A DNA stretch of 6,657 bases, taken from contig JAGGSX010000052.1 of NCBI GenBank assembly GCA_021158865.1, forward strand, positions 1 through 6,657, read 5' to 3'. The translations under genes and the position numbers were made by a program. This document shows positions 6,414 to 6,657 of this stretch, in pieces. This stretch comes from Thermoplasmata archaeon (GTDB lineage Archaea; Thermoplasmatota; E2; UBA202; JdFR-43). Position 1 is the first letter of the stretch; each line of letters begins with the position of its first letter. The notes beneath the pieces are model-generated. The model was not told the DNA's origin. It worked only from the letters and a program-made list of their open reading frames with translations, and ran no database searches.

Positions 6414-6498
6414 ATTCACCCCATATCCCCATAACACTTGCAAGCCAGGATAGCATGAAATTCTTGATAATCTGGCACCTGCGCTCGATATCCCCCAT
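6400..6498 (-). CDS. Possible 32-residue upstream ORF in the arsR-type leader
   Basis: A short ORF starts with ATG at 6498 behind GGTGAT (6510-6505), six bases away, which is the sequence expected to pair with archaeal 16S rRNA. It ends with TGA at 6402-6400, 14 bases inside the regulator gene in another frame. The peptide begins MGDIERRCQIIKNF and continues with a partly hydrophobic stretch containing three tryptophans or aromatics (MLSWLASVMGIWGEY). It has a single cysteine. It could be a leader peptide coupling translation to the regulator, an independent microprotein, or chance. Only the ribosome site and spacing support it. Confidence 0.35.
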   Translation of the reverse strand: MGDIERRCQIIKNFMLSWLASVMGIWGEYEKT

Positions 6499-6510
6499 CA
6501 CAATATCACC

Positions 6511-6530
6511 ATTTCAAATTTTTTTGAAAT
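6511..6530 (-). promoter_or_regulatory. 20-bp palindrome, candidate operator for the ArsR-type repressor
   Basis: ATTTCAAA and TTTGAAAT are perfect 8-bp inverted arms separated by TTTT on the plus strand. The palindrome lies 25-44 bases downstream of the TATA box, at or just after the predicted transcription start near 6533. This is where a bound dimer would block transcription, and ArsR proteins usually bind such imperfect 12-2-12-like AT-rich palindromes. It is too AT-rich and lacks the T-tail layout for a terminator. Confidence 0.55.
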
Positions 6531-6554
6531 TATTCGGAAGAGAATGGAAGAAGG

Positions 6555-6573
6555 GTTATATATAATTTTCTAT
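6555..6573 (-). promoter_or_regulatory. Archaeal BRE/TATA promoter of the minus-strand operon
   Basis: Read on the minus strand, a GAAAA BRE-like stretch (6570-6566) is followed by TTATATATAA (6564-6555). Transcription should start about 25 bases on, near 6533, giving a leader of about 120 nt before the regulator ATG at 6413. The TATA box is a perfect palindrome, so it could also serve an outward plus-strand transcript. The 19-base element matches the plus-operon promoter (83-101) at 18 positions. Confidence 0.65.
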
Positions 6574-6591
6574 TTCAAGATATTCCTCAAA

Positions 6592-6657
6592 ATGGGCAGA
6601 TGCACCTATGTTAAAATTCCTCCTTACATTGTAATCACCTTGCCATTTATTAAATTT
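6592..6657 (+). CDS. Possible N-terminal fragment of an outward gene running off the window
   Basis: An ATG at 6592 opens a frame that stays open to the window end, reading MGRCTYVKIPPYIV and a hydrophobic continuation (22 codons in view). The palindromic TATA box at 6555-6564 lies 28 bases before the ATG, the right distance for a leaderless transcript. From the fourth base of the ORF onward it lies entirely in the inverted repeat. The other repeat copy offers the same frame leftward from an ATG at 81-79, with a different six-residue beginning. The opposite frame of the repeat is also open, so this is a weak call. I do not recognise the family. Confidence 0.25.
   Translation, partial: MGRCTYVKIPPYIVITLPFIKF
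6595..6657 (-). repeat. Right copy of the 63-bp perfect terminal inverted repeat
   Basis: This is the reverse complement of bases 1-63 with no mismatch over 63 bases. Inside the window the two copies diverge immediately, but each is followed 19-21 bases further in by the same BRE/TATA element. The boundary with the window end is exact, so the outer edge of the repeat is not seen. Confidence 0.95.

Noticed and set aside
1..6657. A complete linear plasmid or virus with terminal inverted repeats
   Set aside because: No replication, packaging, capsid or partition gene is present, and all genes look like chromosomal metabolic operons. Repeat ends alone do not support a replicon.

Overview
This looks like a piece of an AT-rich archaeal genome. 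The main evidence is BRE/TATA-type promoters at both ends, one spaced for a leaderless mRNA. Internal genes use Shine-Dalgarno sites of the GGAGGTGAT type. The gene families fit too: a TrmB-like regulator, archaeal-style radical SAM proteins and a cis-prenyltransferase in one lipid-type operon, and an ArsR/ferredoxin/DUF169 group typical of anaerobes. Both operons are rich in Fe-S and cysteine proteins, which points to an anaerobic life. I cannot name the lineage from sequence alone.

Layout. Positions 1-63 and 6595-6657 are a perfect 63-bp inverted repeat that ends exactly at the window edges. Between the repeats lie two operons facing each other. The plus-strand operon (123-4444) encodes a TrmB-like winged-helix regulator, a radical SAM/SPASM enzyme, a B12-binding-fold radical SAM enzyme, a cis-polyprenyl diphosphate synthase (uppS type) and a 54-residue two-helix membrane protein. 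Consecutive genes overlap or lie within 9 nt of each other. The minus-strand operon (6413 down to 4414) encodes an ArsR-family repressor with five cysteines, a two-cluster ferredoxin, a DUF169 protein and a DGC-domain zinc-binding-type protein. The last of these is broken by two compensating frameshifts. The two operons overlap tail to tail by 31 bp (4414-4444).

How the genes may work together. The plus-strand set reads as a lipid-modification cassette. UppS makes a long cis-polyprenyl diphosphate, the two radical SAM enzymes could do C-H chemistry on isoprenoid chains (coupling, ring formation or methylation), and the small membrane protein could anchor or recruit. The substrate and reaction are inferred. 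The minus-strand set reads as a metal- or redox-responsive cassette under the cysteine-rich ArsR protein. Its leader holds a 20-bp palindrome at the predicted transcription start and a possible 32-codon upstream ORF. No rRNA, tRNA, CRISPR array or recognisable transposase is present. No stretch longer than about 300 bases is without a gene.
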